64,000 bases of DNA from an uncultured Porphyromonadaceae bacterium (GTDB lineage: Bacteria > Bacteroidota > Bacteroidia > Bacteroidales > Barnesiellaceae). Location of the stretch: assembly GCA_900538555.1 (NCBI GenBank), contig UPYI01000016.1, forward strand, positions 1 through 64,000. The letters run 5' to 3'. Position numbers and translations under genes: made by a program. The notes under the pieces were generated by a model, which saw only the letters and a list, made by a program, of their open reading frames with translations, did not search any database and had not been told where the DNA came from. Positions 27,712-36,491 of this stretch are shown piece after piece (positions within the stretch are counted from its first letter, which is position 1; every line of letters starts with the position of its first letter).

Positions 27712-28554
27712 ATGGAAACTGTAAAACTAAACAACGGCGTAGAAATGCCGATCTTGGGGTATGGTGTTTACCAAGTAACACCGGAAGAGTGCGAACGTTG
27801 CGTTTCCGATGCAATCGGTGTGGGCTATCGACTGATAGACACGGCACAAGCATATTTCAATGAGGAAAATGTAGGCAATGCCATCCGGAAATGCAGTGTT
27901 CCGCGCAACGAACTGTTTATCACAACCAAAATATGGGTATCGAACGCCGGTGAGAAAAAAGCAGCCGCTTCGATCGACGAATCGTTGCGGAAACTGCAAA
28001 CCGAATATATCGACCTGTTGCTGATCCACCAGCCGTTCGGCGATTACTACGGAACTTACCGGGCAATGGAAACCGCTTATAAAGCCGGGAAAGTACGGGC
28101 TATCGGCGTATCCAATTTCTACCCCGACCGCTTTACCGACTTAGCCGAACATGTAGAGGTGAAACCGGCTATCAACCAAGTGGAAACCCATGTATTCAAC
28201 CAACAGGTCGAAGCTCAAAAAATCATGAAGCAATACGGCACGCAAATCATGTCGTGGGGTCCGTTCGCCGAAGGTCGGAACGACCTATTCCAGAATGAAG
28301 TCTTAACCGCCATCGGTGCCAAATACGGAAAGTCGAGCGCACAAACGGCATTAAGATTCTTGGTGCAACGCGGAGTGATAGCCATTCCTAAATCGACACA
28401 CATCGAACGCATGCAGCAAAATCTCGACATTTTCGATTTCCGTCTCTCCGATGAAGATATGGCAGCCATCACAGCTTTGGATCAAGCCGAAAGCCTGTTC
28501 TTCTCACATTACGATCCCGAAACCGTTAAATTCATTTTGTCGCTGAAAATATAA
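27712..28554 (+). CDS. Aldo/keto reductase (2,5-diketo-D-gluconate reductase-like)
   Basis: A 280-aa NADPH-dependent TIM-barrel reductase. The catalytic tetrad is visible: Asp43 and Tyr48 (LIDTAQAYFNEE), Lys73 (TTKIWV) and the His in LLLIHQPFGDYYG. GVSNFYPDRF and IPKSTHIERMQQN complete the cofactor site. The substrate is unknown; many relatives reduce methylglyoxal or sugar aldehydes. Likely controlled by the divergent AraC-type regulator. Confidence 0.92.
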   Translation: METVKLNNGVEMPILGYGVYQVTPEECERCVSDAIGVGYRLIDTAQAYFNEENVGNAIRKCSVPRNELFITTKIWVSNAGEKKAAASIDESLRKLQTEYIDLLLIHQPFGDYYGTYRAMETAYKAGKVRAIGVSNFYPDRFTDLAEHVEVKPAINQVETHVFNQQVEAQKIMKQYGTQIMSWGPFAEGRNDLFQNEVLTAIGAKYGKSSAQTALRFLVQRGVIAIPKSTHIERMQQNLDIFDFRLSDEDMAAITALDQAESLFFSHYDPETVKFILSLKI

Positions 28555-28564
28555 TCAGCTGCGA

Positions 28565-28607
28565 CAGCCGATAAAAACGAGGACGATATGTCATGTCCGA
28601 TCGGCTG
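28565..28607 (+). terminator. Inverted repeat after the aldo/keto reductase gene
   Basis: CAGCCGAT (28565-28572) pairs with ATCGGCTG (28600-28607). There is no T-run, so it may be a 3' stabilising hairpin and not a true terminator. Confidence 0.4.
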
Positions 28608-28704
28608 CGTTACCTTCGGGATTCGGGCTAAATCGTTTACGTCGGTAAACACCTGCCGCCCGCATCCTCTGTGCCTTGCATTTCAAGCATTCCAACGCAT
28701 CGGA

Positions 28705-28747
28705 AAGGGGGTTGTGTCGAAAACCTGAATTTCGGCACAACCCCCTT
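28705..28747. terminator. Strong hairpin between convergent aldo/keto reductase and queF genes
   Basis: AAGGGGGTTGTG-t-CGAAA pairs with TTTCG-g-CACAACCCCCTT around a 7-nt loop. It is nearly symmetrical, so it can act on both strands. Confidence 0.75.
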
Positions 28748-28800
28748 GATACATCTTAGCAGTTCCGACGCGCTCCCCTCCCGATCCATACCGGCAACGG

Positions 28801-29259
28801 TTACATGCCGTGCTGCATCAAACGGGTCGTTGCCATTTGTTCGTACACCGTCCCGGGACGACCGTAATTGCAATACGGATAAATGCTGATACCGCCGCGT
28901 GGTGTGAAAAAGCCGGTCACCTCGATATATTTCGGGTCCATCAATGCTATCAGATCGTTCATGATGATGTTCACGCAATCCTCATGAAATGCACCATGAT
29001 TACGGAAACTGAACAGATACAATTTCAAACTCTTGCTCTCTACCATCCGCACATCGGGAATATAATCGATCTGGATAGTCGCAAAATCGGGCTGTCCCGT
29101 TATAGGGCAAAGACTGGTAAATTCAGGGCAGTTGAAACGCACCCAATAATCCCGCCCGGGGTGTTTGTTTACGAAACTTTCCAACACATCGGGAGCATAC
29201 TCTTTCTTGTACTCCGTTTTATTTCCCAAAAGAGTCAGATTCAAATCCTTTCCGCTCAT
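28801..29259 (-). CDS. queF: NADPH-dependent preQ0 reductase QueF
   Basis: Reduces 7-cyano-7-deazaguanine (preQ0) to preQ1 for queuosine in tRNA. The 152-aa protein is the short, unimodular type. The catalytic Cys51 and Asp58 lie in SLCPITGQPDF, and ESKSLKLYLFSFRNHG is the NADPH motif. It follows the transporter gene by 17 nt, so the operon couples uptake and use of the precursor. Confidence 0.97.
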   Translation of the reverse strand: MSGKDLNLTLLGNKTEYKKEYAPDVLESFVNKHPGRDYWVRFNCPEFTSLCPITGQPDFATIQIDYIPDVRMVESKSLKLYLFSFRNHGAFHEDCVNIIMNDLIALMDPKYIEVTGFFTPRGGISIYPYCNYGRPGTVYEQMATTRLMQHGM

Positions 29260-29276
29260 CGTCTATCTCGATTTAA

Positions 29277-29957
29277 TTATACATCTTTTATTTTCAAAAC
29301 GTTATAGGATATACCCTCATCGTAGACATCGCTACCGTCTATCCGCTTCACATAACGCACCACACGTACGGTCACCGGCAGGATCAATATCTCATACAAT
29401 GTTTTCAGCAAAGCCTGCGTCACAATCAGCCATCCGAGTTCCGCCAAAGGCACCACCCCCAAAAAGGCGATCGGGAAAAAGAGCATGGAATCCGCACTCT
29501 CACCCACCACGGTCGAAAGAATGGCACGCACCGAAAACCGACGTCCCCCGTCGCGCAATTTCATCCGGCTCATCACATACGCATTCAGAAACGAACCGAC
29601 TAAGAATGCAATGAAACTGGCTAAAAGAATACGCCAGGTAGAACCGAATACCGAAGCAAATGCAGCCTGACCGTCCCAATACGAAGCCGCCGGCAACAGA
29701 ATGGCAAGTTGTACGAACACGACCGCCAGAAAATTCATCAGAAATCCGGTCCAGATAATAAACCGGGCTTTACGAAACCCCCATACCTCGGCGATACAGT
29801 CGTTGATAATATACGAAATCGGGAAAATAATCAGTCCGGCAGTTGCCGATACGGGACCCAGTGCGACCAGCTTTACTTCCAGCAGGTTTGCCATGATCAG
29901 GCACACACAGAAAAGAACGCCCAATACGAAGAAGGGCAAAGAAAATGTTTTTTTCAT
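29277..29957 (-). CDS. yhhQ: Queuosine precursor transporter YhhQ
   Basis: A 226-aa inner-membrane protein of the VUT/YhhQ family that takes up queuosine precursors (preQ0/preQ1). About six hydrophobic segments are seen, with the family segments IINDCIAEVWGFRKARFIIW and VGESADSMLFFPIAFLG. It is the first gene of the queF operon and has a consensus promoter. Confidence 0.93.
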   Translation of the reverse strand: MKKTFSLPFFVLGVLFCVCLIMANLLEVKLVALGPVSATAGLIIFPISYIINDCIAEVWGFRKARFIIWTGFLMNFLAVVFVQLAILLPAASYWDGQAAFASVFGSTWRILLASFIAFLVGSFLNAYVMSRMKLRDGGRRFSVRAILSTVVGESADSMLFFPIAFLGVVPLAELGWLIVTQALLKTLYEILILPVTVRVVRYVKRIDGSDVYDEGISYNVLKIKDV

Positions 29958-30023
29958 ACATCTTGTTTTTTACGTGGTTTTATCCAAGCACACGGAGAGG
30001 AGACCCTCTCAATTCGCGAGGCG

Positions 30024-30055
30024 CAAAGATATAACGAATCCGCATGAAATCCAAA
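30024..30055 (-). promoter_or_regulatory. yhhQ-queF promoter
   Basis: Minus-strand TTTG (30052-30055), 20 bp, TATCTTTG (30024-30031): an exact Bacteroidota promoter. The leader of about 60 nt has GAGAGG-gtct-CCTCTC and then TAAAAAAC close to the ATG. Confidence 0.85.
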
Positions 30056-30333
30056 CCCTACGGAAATCCGGACCGTACAAAAACGCAGACCGTCCGGAAT
30101 CGCGCGGCACAACCGGCAACCAGAACCCTTATATTATTAAGGTAATAGCATCTCCCTCGAAAGATTTTTTACAAAATAAATAGCGAAATAAAAGCCTGCA
30201 AACTTGGGCATACAGAAAAAAAAAGCGATATTTGCACCCGCATCTGTAAAGCACACATTCGTAGAACGCATTTTTTGCTTGCCAGAAAAGGGAAATTGTG
30301 GTCCTATTTTTTTGAAAAAAAGCAGAATTTCGT

Positions 30334-30364
30334 TTTTACGAATAAGATAAAAGCTATATATTTG
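30334..30364 (+). promoter_or_regulatory. HU gene promoter
   Basis: TTTT (30334-30337), 19 bp, TATATTTG (30357-30364), about 50 nt before the HU ATG in A/T-rich DNA. Confidence 0.75.
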
Positions 30365-30415
30365 CAATTCAAAAATTTAAAAACTATATTTTTACATAAC
30401 ATAATTATTACAGCA

Positions 30416-30688
30416 ATGACAAAAGCAGATATCGTAAACGAAATCTCAAAGAACACTGGCATTGAAAAAGCTGTGGTTCTGGCTACTGTTGAAAAATTCA
30501 TGGAAACAGTGAAAGATTCCTTAGGAAAAGGAGAGAACGTTTATTTAAGAGGTTTCGGCAGTTTCATCGTGAAGAAAAGAGCTCAAAAAACCGCTCGTAA
30601 CATCTCTAAAAATACGACAATCATTATTCCCGCGCACAACATCCCGGCATTCAAACCTGCCAAAACATTCATGGGCGACGTGAAATAA
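30416..30688 (+). CDS. HU-type DNA-binding protein
   Basis: A 90-aa nucleoid protein of the HU/IHF family that bends and compacts DNA as a dimer. It starts MTKADIVNEISKNTGI, has the beta-arm with RGFGSFIVKKRAQKTARN and the C-terminal PAFKPAKTF. A longer frame upstream is not conserved. Followed 56 nt later by the DUF1713 mini-protein, in one transcript if no terminator intervenes (none is seen). Confidence 0.95.
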   Translation: MTKADIVNEISKNTGIEKAVVLATVEKFMETVKDSLGKGENVYLRGFGSFIVKKRAQKTARNISKNTTIIIPAHNIPAFKPAKTFMGDVK

Positions 30689-30744
30689 TCGATTCCTCAC
30701 AACAACAAGTATTATCTAATTATTAATCTTTAAAGCATACAACC

Positions 30745-30834
30745 ATGCCCAGCGGAAAAAAAAGAAAAGGTCATAAAATGGCCACTCACAAACGCAAAAA
30801 AAGATTGAGAAAGAACAGACATAAGAAGAAATAA
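30745..30834 (+). CDS. AURKAIP1/COX24 (DUF1713) mini-protein, probable small-subunit ribosomal protein
   Basis: A 29-aa very basic peptide, more than half Lys/Arg (MPSGKKRKGHKMATHKRKKR, then LRKNRHKKK). The sequence matches the DUF1713 family; its mitochondrial member AURKAIP1 is the small-subunit protein mS38. Gene callers often miss it because of its size. It is preceded by an A-rich leader and followed by a hairpin (30873-30918). Its place between HU and RNase G suggests expression with translation genes. A ribosomal role is inferred from family. Confidence 0.85.
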   Translation: MPSGKKRKGHKMATHKRKKRLRKNRHKKK

Positions 30835-30872
30835 AAAATGTCTGTCCATCTCAACGACAAAGACAGAACTTA

Positions 30873-30918
30873 AAAAGGACAAACTTAATGAGATTCGTCG
30901 AACTAAGTTTGTTCTTTC
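30873..30918 (+). terminator. Terminator after the DUF1713 gene
   Basis: AAAGGACAAACTTA pairs with TAAGTTTGTTCTTT around a loop of about 16 nt. Confidence 0.75.
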
Positions 30919-30966
30919 TGCATTAAGATATTCGGAATACAGCCGAATACCGTTCATGCAAAACCG

Positions 30967-30991
30967 GCGGGGTGTGATATTCCACCCCCGC
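30967..30991 (+). promoter_or_regulatory. GC-rich hairpin in the RNase G leader
   Basis: GCGGGGTG (30967-30974) pairs with CACCCCCGC (30983-30991, one bulged C), about 40 nt before the rng ATG. A control element is possible because RNase E/G mRNAs can be autoregulated through the 5' UTR in other bacteria. Confidence 0.4.
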
Positions 30992-31029
30992 ATTGAAACA
31001 GAAAAGTAACTTAAACTCAAAAATCGTTT

Positions 31030-32601
31030 ATGTCCAGCGAACTCGTAGTAGACGTACAACCCAAAGAGATTTCTACTGCACTTCTCGAAAACAACCGTTT
31101 GGTAGAGTTGCAGAAGGAAGCTCAGAATATATCGTTCTCGGTAGGCGATATATATTTGGGCAAGGTCAAAAAACTGATGCCCGGACTAAACGCTGCATTT
31201 GTAGACGTAGGTTACGAAAAGGATGCTTTCCTGCATTATCTGGATTTAGGAACGCAGTTCAACTCATGCGCCAAGTTTCTGAAACAATCGCTTGCCGATA
31301 CCAAACGGACACTGAACTTATCGAAGTTCAACCTGCTCCCCGATATCGAAAAAGAGGGTACGGTGAACGACATTCTGAAACCGGGACAAGAGGTACTCGT
31401 ACAAATCGCCAAAGAACCTATCTCCTCCAAAGGTCCGCGACTGACTGCCGAAATTTCTTTCGCCGGTCGCTTCTTGGTTCTTATTCCATTCTCCGACAAA
31501 GTATCTATCTCCCAAAAGATCAAATCGAGCGAAGAACGGATGCGATTGAAACAACTGATACAGAGTATCCGACCCCGCAACTTCGGTGTGATCGTACGTA
31601 CGGTAGCCGAAGGGAAACGGGTGGCAGAGCTGAACAACGAACTGAAAACTCTGGTGAAATGCTGGGAAGACTCATTGGTAAAATTGCAAAAAGCCAAACT
31701 TCCGTCGCTGATTTTCGAAGAGACCGGGCGTACCGTCGGCGTGTTGCGCGACATTTTCAGCCCTTCGTTCGAAAACATCTACGTGAACGATCAAGAGGCG
31801 TATCAGCAAATCTATAACTATGTAAGCCTGATTGCGCCCGAACGTAAAGACATTGTAAAACTCTATCAGGGAGCTTTACCCATCTTCGACAATTTTGCCA
31901 TTACCAAACAAATCAAATCGTCATTCGGTAAAACCGTCTCCTTCAAGAGCGGCGCCTATCTGATCATCGAACACACCGAAGCCCTGCACGTCATCGACGT
32001 AAACAGCGGAAACCGATCGAAAGCCGCCACAAATCAGGAGAGCAACGCTCTGGATGTAAACCTGAATGCTGCCGAAGAAATTGCCCGACAACTGCGGTTG
32101 CGCGATATGGGCGGCATCATCGTCATCGACTTCATCGACATGATGGAAGCAGAGCATCGGCAAAAGCTGTACGACCGGATGAGGGAACTTATGTCGAAAG
32201 ACCGCGCCCGGCACAATATCCTGCCGTTGAGCAAGTTCGGACTTATGCAAATCACCCGTCAGCGGGTACGTCCGGCTCTTGACATCACGACCAGCGAAGA
32301 CTGTCCGGTATGCCACGGCAAAGGCATCATCCCTCCGTCGATACTCTTTACCGACCGACTGGAAGACAAGATTCACTACTTGGTATTCAAATTGAAAGTC
32401 CGCAAGTTCACCTTGCATGTGCATCCCTACATTGCAGCGTACATCAACCAAGGGGTATTCTCCTTGAAATGGAAATGGAAGTGCAAATACACGTTCCGCT
32501 TCCGGTTGATTCCGGATCAGTCGCTCGCTCTTCTCGACTACAAATTCTTCGACGCCGAGAAAAACGAGATAGACTTGAAAGAAGAAATTGAAATCAAATA
32601 G
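31030..32601 (+). CDS. rng: Ribonuclease G (RNase E/G family)
   Basis: A 523-aa endoribonuclease for rRNA maturation and mRNA decay. The N-terminal S1-like domain (SFSVGDIYLGKVKKLMPGLNAAFVDVGYEKDAFLH) is followed by the RNase H-like and DNase I-like core. Catalytic Asp residues are in IDVNSGNR and IVIDFIDMM, and the zinc-link CPVCHGKG is present. It lacks the long C-terminal degradosome scaffold of RNase E, hence RNase G. A terminator follows. Confidence 0.95.
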   Translation: MSSELVVDVQPKEISTALLENNRLVELQKEAQNISFSVGDIYLGKVKKLMPGLNAAFVDVGYEKDAFLHYLDLGTQFNSCAKFLKQSLADTKRTLNLSKFNLLPDIEKEGTVNDILKPGQEVLVQIAKEPISSKGPRLTAEISFAGRFLVLIPFSDKVSISQKIKSSEERMRLKQLIQSIRPRNFGVIVRTVAEGKRVAELNNELKTLVKCWEDSLVKLQKAKLPSLIFEETGRTVGVLRDIFSPSFENIYVNDQEAYQQIYNYVSLIAPERKDIVKLYQGALPIFDNFAITKQIKSSFGKTVSFKSGAYLIIEHTEALHVIDVNSGNRSKAATNQESNALDVNLNAAEEIARQLRLRDMGGIIVIDFIDMMEAEHRQKLYDRMRELMSKDRARHNILPLSKFGLMQITRQRVRPALDITTSEDCPVCHGKGIIPPSILFTDRLEDKIHYLVFKLKVRKFTLHVHPYIAAYINQGVFSLKWKWKCKYTFRFRLIPDQSLALLDYKFFDAEKNEIDLKEEIEIK

Positions 32602-32621
32602 ACTTCGGTCTGTCCTATCAC

Positions 32622-32668
32622 AAAGGAGCCGGCATATCGACAATCCGTTGAGCCGGCTCTTTTCTTCT
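32622..32668 (+). terminator. Terminator of rng
   Basis: AAGGAGCCGGC pairs with GCCGGCTCTTTT around a loop, followed by a T-rich tract. Confidence 0.85.
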
Positions 32669-32693
32669 TCTACAAACACGCATCGCCCCGATC

Positions 32694-33203
32694 ATGAAAA
32701 ATTTTGCAGCCATCGACTTCGAAACCGCCAACAAAGAGCGCAGCAGCATTTGCAGCGTCGGTATCGTCATCGTCAAAAACGGGATCATCTCCGACCGGAT
32801 ATACCGGTTGATACGACCGCGGCCGCACTACTATTCTTATTGGAACACGCAGATACACGGACTGAAAATCGAAGACACCGCCGACGCGGCAGATTTCCCG
32901 ACCGTATGGCGCGAAATAGAACCGGCGATCGCCGGACTTCCGTTAGTCGCACACAACAGCGTATTCGACGAAGGTTGTCTGAAAGCCGCGTTCAAAACAT
33001 TCGGCATGGAATATCCCGGATATACGTTCTATTGTACCTGCCGCACCTCCCGAAAGGTTTTCGGAAAGACATTGCCCAACCATCAGTTGCATACCGTCGC
33101 ACGACATTGCGGATACATACTGGAAAAACATCACCATGCGTTGGCTGATGCCGAGGCATGCGCCCGGATCGCCCTGCAAATCATAGTCGATCCGATACTA
33201 TAA
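32694..33203 (+). CDS. DnaQ-like 3'-5' exonuclease (DEDDh)
   Basis: A 169-aa exonuclease domain protein. Metal residues are Asp8 and Glu10 (IDFETAN), the Asp in AHNSVFDEGCL, and His-Ala-x-Ala-Asp in HHALADAEACA; all four DEDDh positions are present. It has no other domain, so it may repair DNA or trim RNA. Its 3' end overlaps the convergent VanZ gene by 6 nt. Confidence 0.9.
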   Translation: MKNFAAIDFETANKERSSICSVGIVIVKNGIISDRIYRLIRPRPHYYSYWNTQIHGLKIEDTADAADFPTVWREIEPAIAGLPLVAHNSVFDEGCLKAAFKTFGMEYPGYTFYCTCRTSRKVFGKTLPNHQLHTVARHCGYILEKHHHALADAEACARIALQIIVDPIL

Positions 33204-33635
33204 ACTGCCGTTATTATTTTTTCCAGCCACTCTCCGGCAAAGGTCATTCCAACGACAGGCGAACCAATGTCCCCAATAGAGTCCGGCAAAAACGCCCAAT
33301 CCCCCACCGACAGCATCGGCTATGAAATCGGCAGCATCGCCCGAACGCCCCAAGCCCATAGATGCCTGAAACACCTCCATCAATGCCCCTACCGTGCTGC
33401 AAAACCAAAAGACGAAAAAGCCGAACCTCCGATTCGGACAAGCCGCAGAATAGCGGTAGCGGTCGAAATAAAATGCACAAGCCAGCCCGAAATACATAAT
33501 GGCATGCACCACCTTATCGGCATGGGCAAACGCGAAACGCGGAGCATGAGGCACCGGATCGGGAAACAGAGAAAGATACAAAACGACCAGCAGGATCAGT
33601 ATGGAGAAAAAATTTCGCTTTACCACATTCCACAT
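33198..33635 (-). CDS. VanZ-like membrane protein
   Basis: A 145-aa protein with three to four membrane helices and the VanZ core HADKVVHAIMYFGLACAFYF, then GALMEVFQASMGLGRSGDAADFIADAVGG. VanZ-like proteins are widespread and mostly uncharacterised; there are no vancomycin-resistance genes here. It starts 25 nt after mscS, in the same operon. Confidence 0.85.
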   Translation of the reverse strand: MWNVVKRNFFSILILLVVLYLSLFPDPVPHAPRFAFAHADKVVHAIMYFGLACAFYFDRYRYSAACPNRRFGFFVFWFCSTVGALMEVFQASMGLGRSGDAADFIADAVGGGLGVFAGLYWGHWFACRWNDLCRRVAGKNNNGSL

Positions 33636-33660
33636 ATCGCCGTCTATTTATAAATCAATA

Positions 33661-34902
33661 TCAAGCATTCAACGAATGAATATCGCTACCCGACGGAGTT
33701 TGATAAACTCGTAATCCGAACTCCGGAACAATCGCAAACACCTGATCGAATATATCCGCCTGCAAACGTTCGTAAGGGACCCAATCGACCGTATCGAGGA
33801 AGAAATACAGCTCCATAGGCAAACCGTATTGCGTAGGCTGCAACTGCCGCACGATAACCAGCATATCTTTCCGCACCATATCGTGCCGTTTAAGATATGC
33901 CGACAGATAATACCGGAAAATACCTACATTGGTCGGATAAGGCGTATTCAACACATCGCTGTCCGTTTCGGGCGCATCGCCGGGGGTTGCGAACGACGAC
34001 AGATAATCTTTCAGCAATGCGATACGGGAAAAACGCTCTATCATCTCCGGCGTACAGAAACGGATGCTCGAAATATCGATATTGATCGACCGTTTCACCC
34101 GACGTCCGCCGGATCGCCGCATTGCCTGCCAGTTTTGGAACGAGTCGCTGACCAGCAGATATGGCGGCAACGTGACTACGGTATTATCCCAGTTACGTAC
34201 CTTCACCGTATTGAGGGTCACTTCGATCACCGTTCCGTCCGCTCCGTATTTCGGCATCGTGATCCAATCGCCCACCGAAAGCATATTATTGGCGGAGAGT
34301 TGAACGCCAGAAACGAATCCGAGAATACTGTCCTTGAAAATCAGCATCAGCACGGCTGCCGAGGCACCGAGACCGGTAAGCAGTATAGCCGGCGATTTGT
34401 CCAATAAAATAGAGAAACCCCAGATAATACAAATGCAGAATGTGACAACCTGCCCCGTCTGCACCAAGCCCTTCAACGGTTTGCCTTTAAACGAAGGCCG
34501 CGCTTCCGCCACATGATACAACGCCTGTAATAAAGAAGATACCAAGCGATAAACCATCACCAGAATATACACATTCAGCAACTTCATCAAAAGCGGCAAC
34601 AGCGACGACGTTTCCAAAAAGGCAAGCGGCAGCAATATGGAGATCATTACCGGAGTAATGATATGGCACGCCCGCCGCAACACCTGTTCGTTGAATATGA
34701 TATCGTCCCATGCCACCGTTGTGCGAACGACGATACGCCGTACCACTTTCAATAAAAAGATACGGCTCAACACGTCGGTCAGGACAGCGATCAAAACGAT
34801 CAATCCGAGTATCACCCACTGATCGCCGCTATGAGCCTGATCCAATGTCAAACCACACGATACCAGCAACCGGGTCATCCAGTCTTGTATAATATTCCGC
34901 AT
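33661..34902 (-). CDS. Mechanosensitive ion channel, MscS family
   Basis: A 413-aa inner-membrane channel that opens on membrane tension to release solutes. There are four to five N-terminal membrane helices, then the MscS pore helix (about 175-205) with GLGASAAVLMLIFKDSILGF, the beta domain (SVGDWITMPKYGADGTVIEV, then TVKVRNWDNTVVTLP) and an alpha/beta C-terminus. It resembles the YbdG-type longer members. A possible -7 box TATACTTG is near 34926. Confidence 0.92.
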   Translation of the reverse strand: MRNIIQDWMTRLLVSCGLTLDQAHSGDQWVILGLIVLIAVLTDVLSRIFLLKVVRRIVVRTTVAWDDIIFNEQVLRRACHIITPVMISILLPLAFLETSSLLPLLMKLLNVYILVMVYRLVSSLLQALYHVAEARPSFKGKPLKGLVQTGQVVTFCICIIWGFSILLDKSPAILLTGLGASAAVLMLIFKDSILGFVSGVQLSANNMLSVGDWITMPKYGADGTVIEVTLNTVKVRNWDNTVVTLPPYLLVSDSFQNWQAMRRSGGRRVKRSINIDISSIRFCTPEMIERFSRIALLKDYLSSFATPGDAPETDSDVLNTPYPTNVGIFRYYLSAYLKRHDMVRKDMLVIVRQLQPTQYGLPMELYFFLDTVDWVPYERLQADIFDQVFAIVPEFGLRVYQTPSGSDIHSLNA

Positions 34903-35111
34903 AGAATCTCCCTTTCAATTTGCTTGCAAGTATACTAAAAATCTGCCGATAAATAAAACATCCGTTCCGACTTTCGGTTGTCGGATCTGCCCAAAATCCG
35001 ACCCGCCGAACGGCATACGGCAAAAACCGTAAGACAAATTCAAAAAGCAATCAAACTCAATTAATTTATCATTTTTAATTTCAAACCGTAGTATATAATT
35101 ATTTTTTATAA

Positions 35112-35119
35112 TAAATTTG
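35112..35119 (+). promoter_or_regulatory. -7 box of the Na+-coupled transporter promoter
   Basis: TAAATTTG, consensus TAnnTTTG, 24 bp upstream of the ATG at 35144; the -33 is weak. Confidence 0.5.
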
Positions 35120-35143
35120 TTCGAATTTAAAAAAGATCGAAAC

Positions 35144-36490
35144 ATGAGTCATCGAGGACATTTCGTTACCAAACTCGGAGTTATTGCCGCCACGGTAGGT
35201 TCGGCTGTCGGATTAGGAAATATCTGGCGATTTCCCTACATTACCGGGACCAATGGCGGCGGCGCATTTCTGGCGGTTTACATCATCTGCATTCTGTTGC
35301 TGGGTATTCCGGTCATGTGTGCCGAATTCATCATCGGACGCCACGCCAAACTCGATGCCATAGGTTCGATCAAAAAGTTAGCCCCGCACACCCTGTGGCA
35401 CTATATCGGCTACTTAGCCGTCGCCGCCTCGGTTCTGATATTGGGATATTACACCGTAATCGCCGGCTGGACTACCGAATATCTCGTGCAATCGGTAACC
35501 GGTCAGTTAAACGACAAAACAGCCGACGTATTGAAAGCCGAACTGGAAGCATTCACCTCTCATCCCTACCGGCCGCTCATCTGGACCTACATCGTTCTGC
35601 TCATCAATTACATTATCCTTAAACGCGGGATACAGAAAGGATTGGAAAAAGCATCGAACATTCTGATGCCCCTCTTGTTCGTCATCATGATTCTGTTCAG
35701 CATCCGGTCGCTCACCTTGCCCGGTGCAAGCGAAGGACTCCGGTTTTTCCTGCAACCCGACTTTCATAAAATAACCCCGACCGTCATACTGGAAGCAATG
35801 GGACAAGCCTTTTTCTCTTTAAGTCTGGGCATGGGGATCCTGCTCACCTACTCCTCCTACTTCTCGAATAAAACCGTTCTGATACAAACAGCCGGTACTG
35901 TGGCATTGCTGGATGCCGTCGTTGCCATATTGGCTGGCATCGTCATCTTCCCCGCCGTATTCTCCATTCCGGAAGTTTCTCCCGAGCAAGGTTCGAATCT
36001 GGTATTCGCCACACTCCCCTATATATTCGGGCAGATGCCAGCCTCCGCCCTGTGGAGCAGTCTGTTCTTCCTGTTGCTGTTGATCGCCGCGCTTACCTCC
36101 ACGCTCTCGCTGTTCGAAGTCTCCATTGCGTTCTGTACCGACCACTTCAAGATGTCGCGCCGGTCGGCTACCGGCACCATGATTCTGATTGCCGGCGTAC
36201 TCTGCACATTGTGCTCCCTCTCCATCGGGACGTTGTCGCACCTGACCATAGGAGGCAAAAACATCTTCGACATTTTCGATTTCGTATCTGCCGTCATTAT
36301 CCTGCCGCTCAACGGGTTATTGATCAGCATATTCGTCGGATGGTATCTCGACCGTAAATTGTGCCGCAACGAACTGACCAATCACGGTACAATTTCTGCC
36401 GGATGGTACCGGTCGGTCTATTTTTGTATCCGTTATATCGCACCGGCATTGATTTTGCTTATATTCCTGTCGGGATTAGGTCTGTTCTGA
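35144..36490 (+). CDS. Neurotransmitter:sodium symporter (NSS) family transporter
   Basis: A 448-aa inner-membrane amino-acid/Na+ symporter of the LeuT/Tyt1 group. Membrane helix 1 carries GSAVGLGNIWRFPY with its unwound Na+ site, and about eleven helices follow. The start MSHRGHFVTKLGVIAATVGS fits the family; a longer frame overlaps the -7 box. The substrate is likely an amino acid; the specific one is not readable. The small membrane protein gene follows after 1 nt. Confidence 0.92.
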   Translation: MSHRGHFVTKLGVIAATVGSAVGLGNIWRFPYITGTNGGGAFLAVYIICILLLGIPVMCAEFIIGRHAKLDAIGSIKKLAPHTLWHYIGYLAVAASVLILGYYTVIAGWTTEYLVQSVTGQLNDKTADVLKAELEAFTSHPYRPLIWTYIVLLINYIILKRGIQKGLEKASNILMPLLFVIMILFSIRSLTLPGASEGLRFFLQPDFHKITPTVILEAMGQAFFSLSLGMGILLTYSSYFSNKTVLIQTAGTVALLDAVVAILAGIVIFPAVFSIPEVSPEQGSNLVFATLPYIFGQMPASALWSSLFFLLLLIAALTSTLSLFEVSIAFCTDHFKMSRRSATGTMILIAGVLCTLCSLSIGTLSHLTIGGKNIFDIFDFVSAVIILPLNGLLISIFVGWYLDRKLCRNELTNHGTISAGWYRSVYFCIRYIAPALILLIFLSGLGLF

Positions 36491-36491
36491 T

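Noticed and set aside
29958..30031. preQ1 riboswitch
   Set aside because: Only a short stem and an A-rich tract are seen; the pseudoknot pattern could not be drawn, so it is listed as a finding to check and not as a feature.
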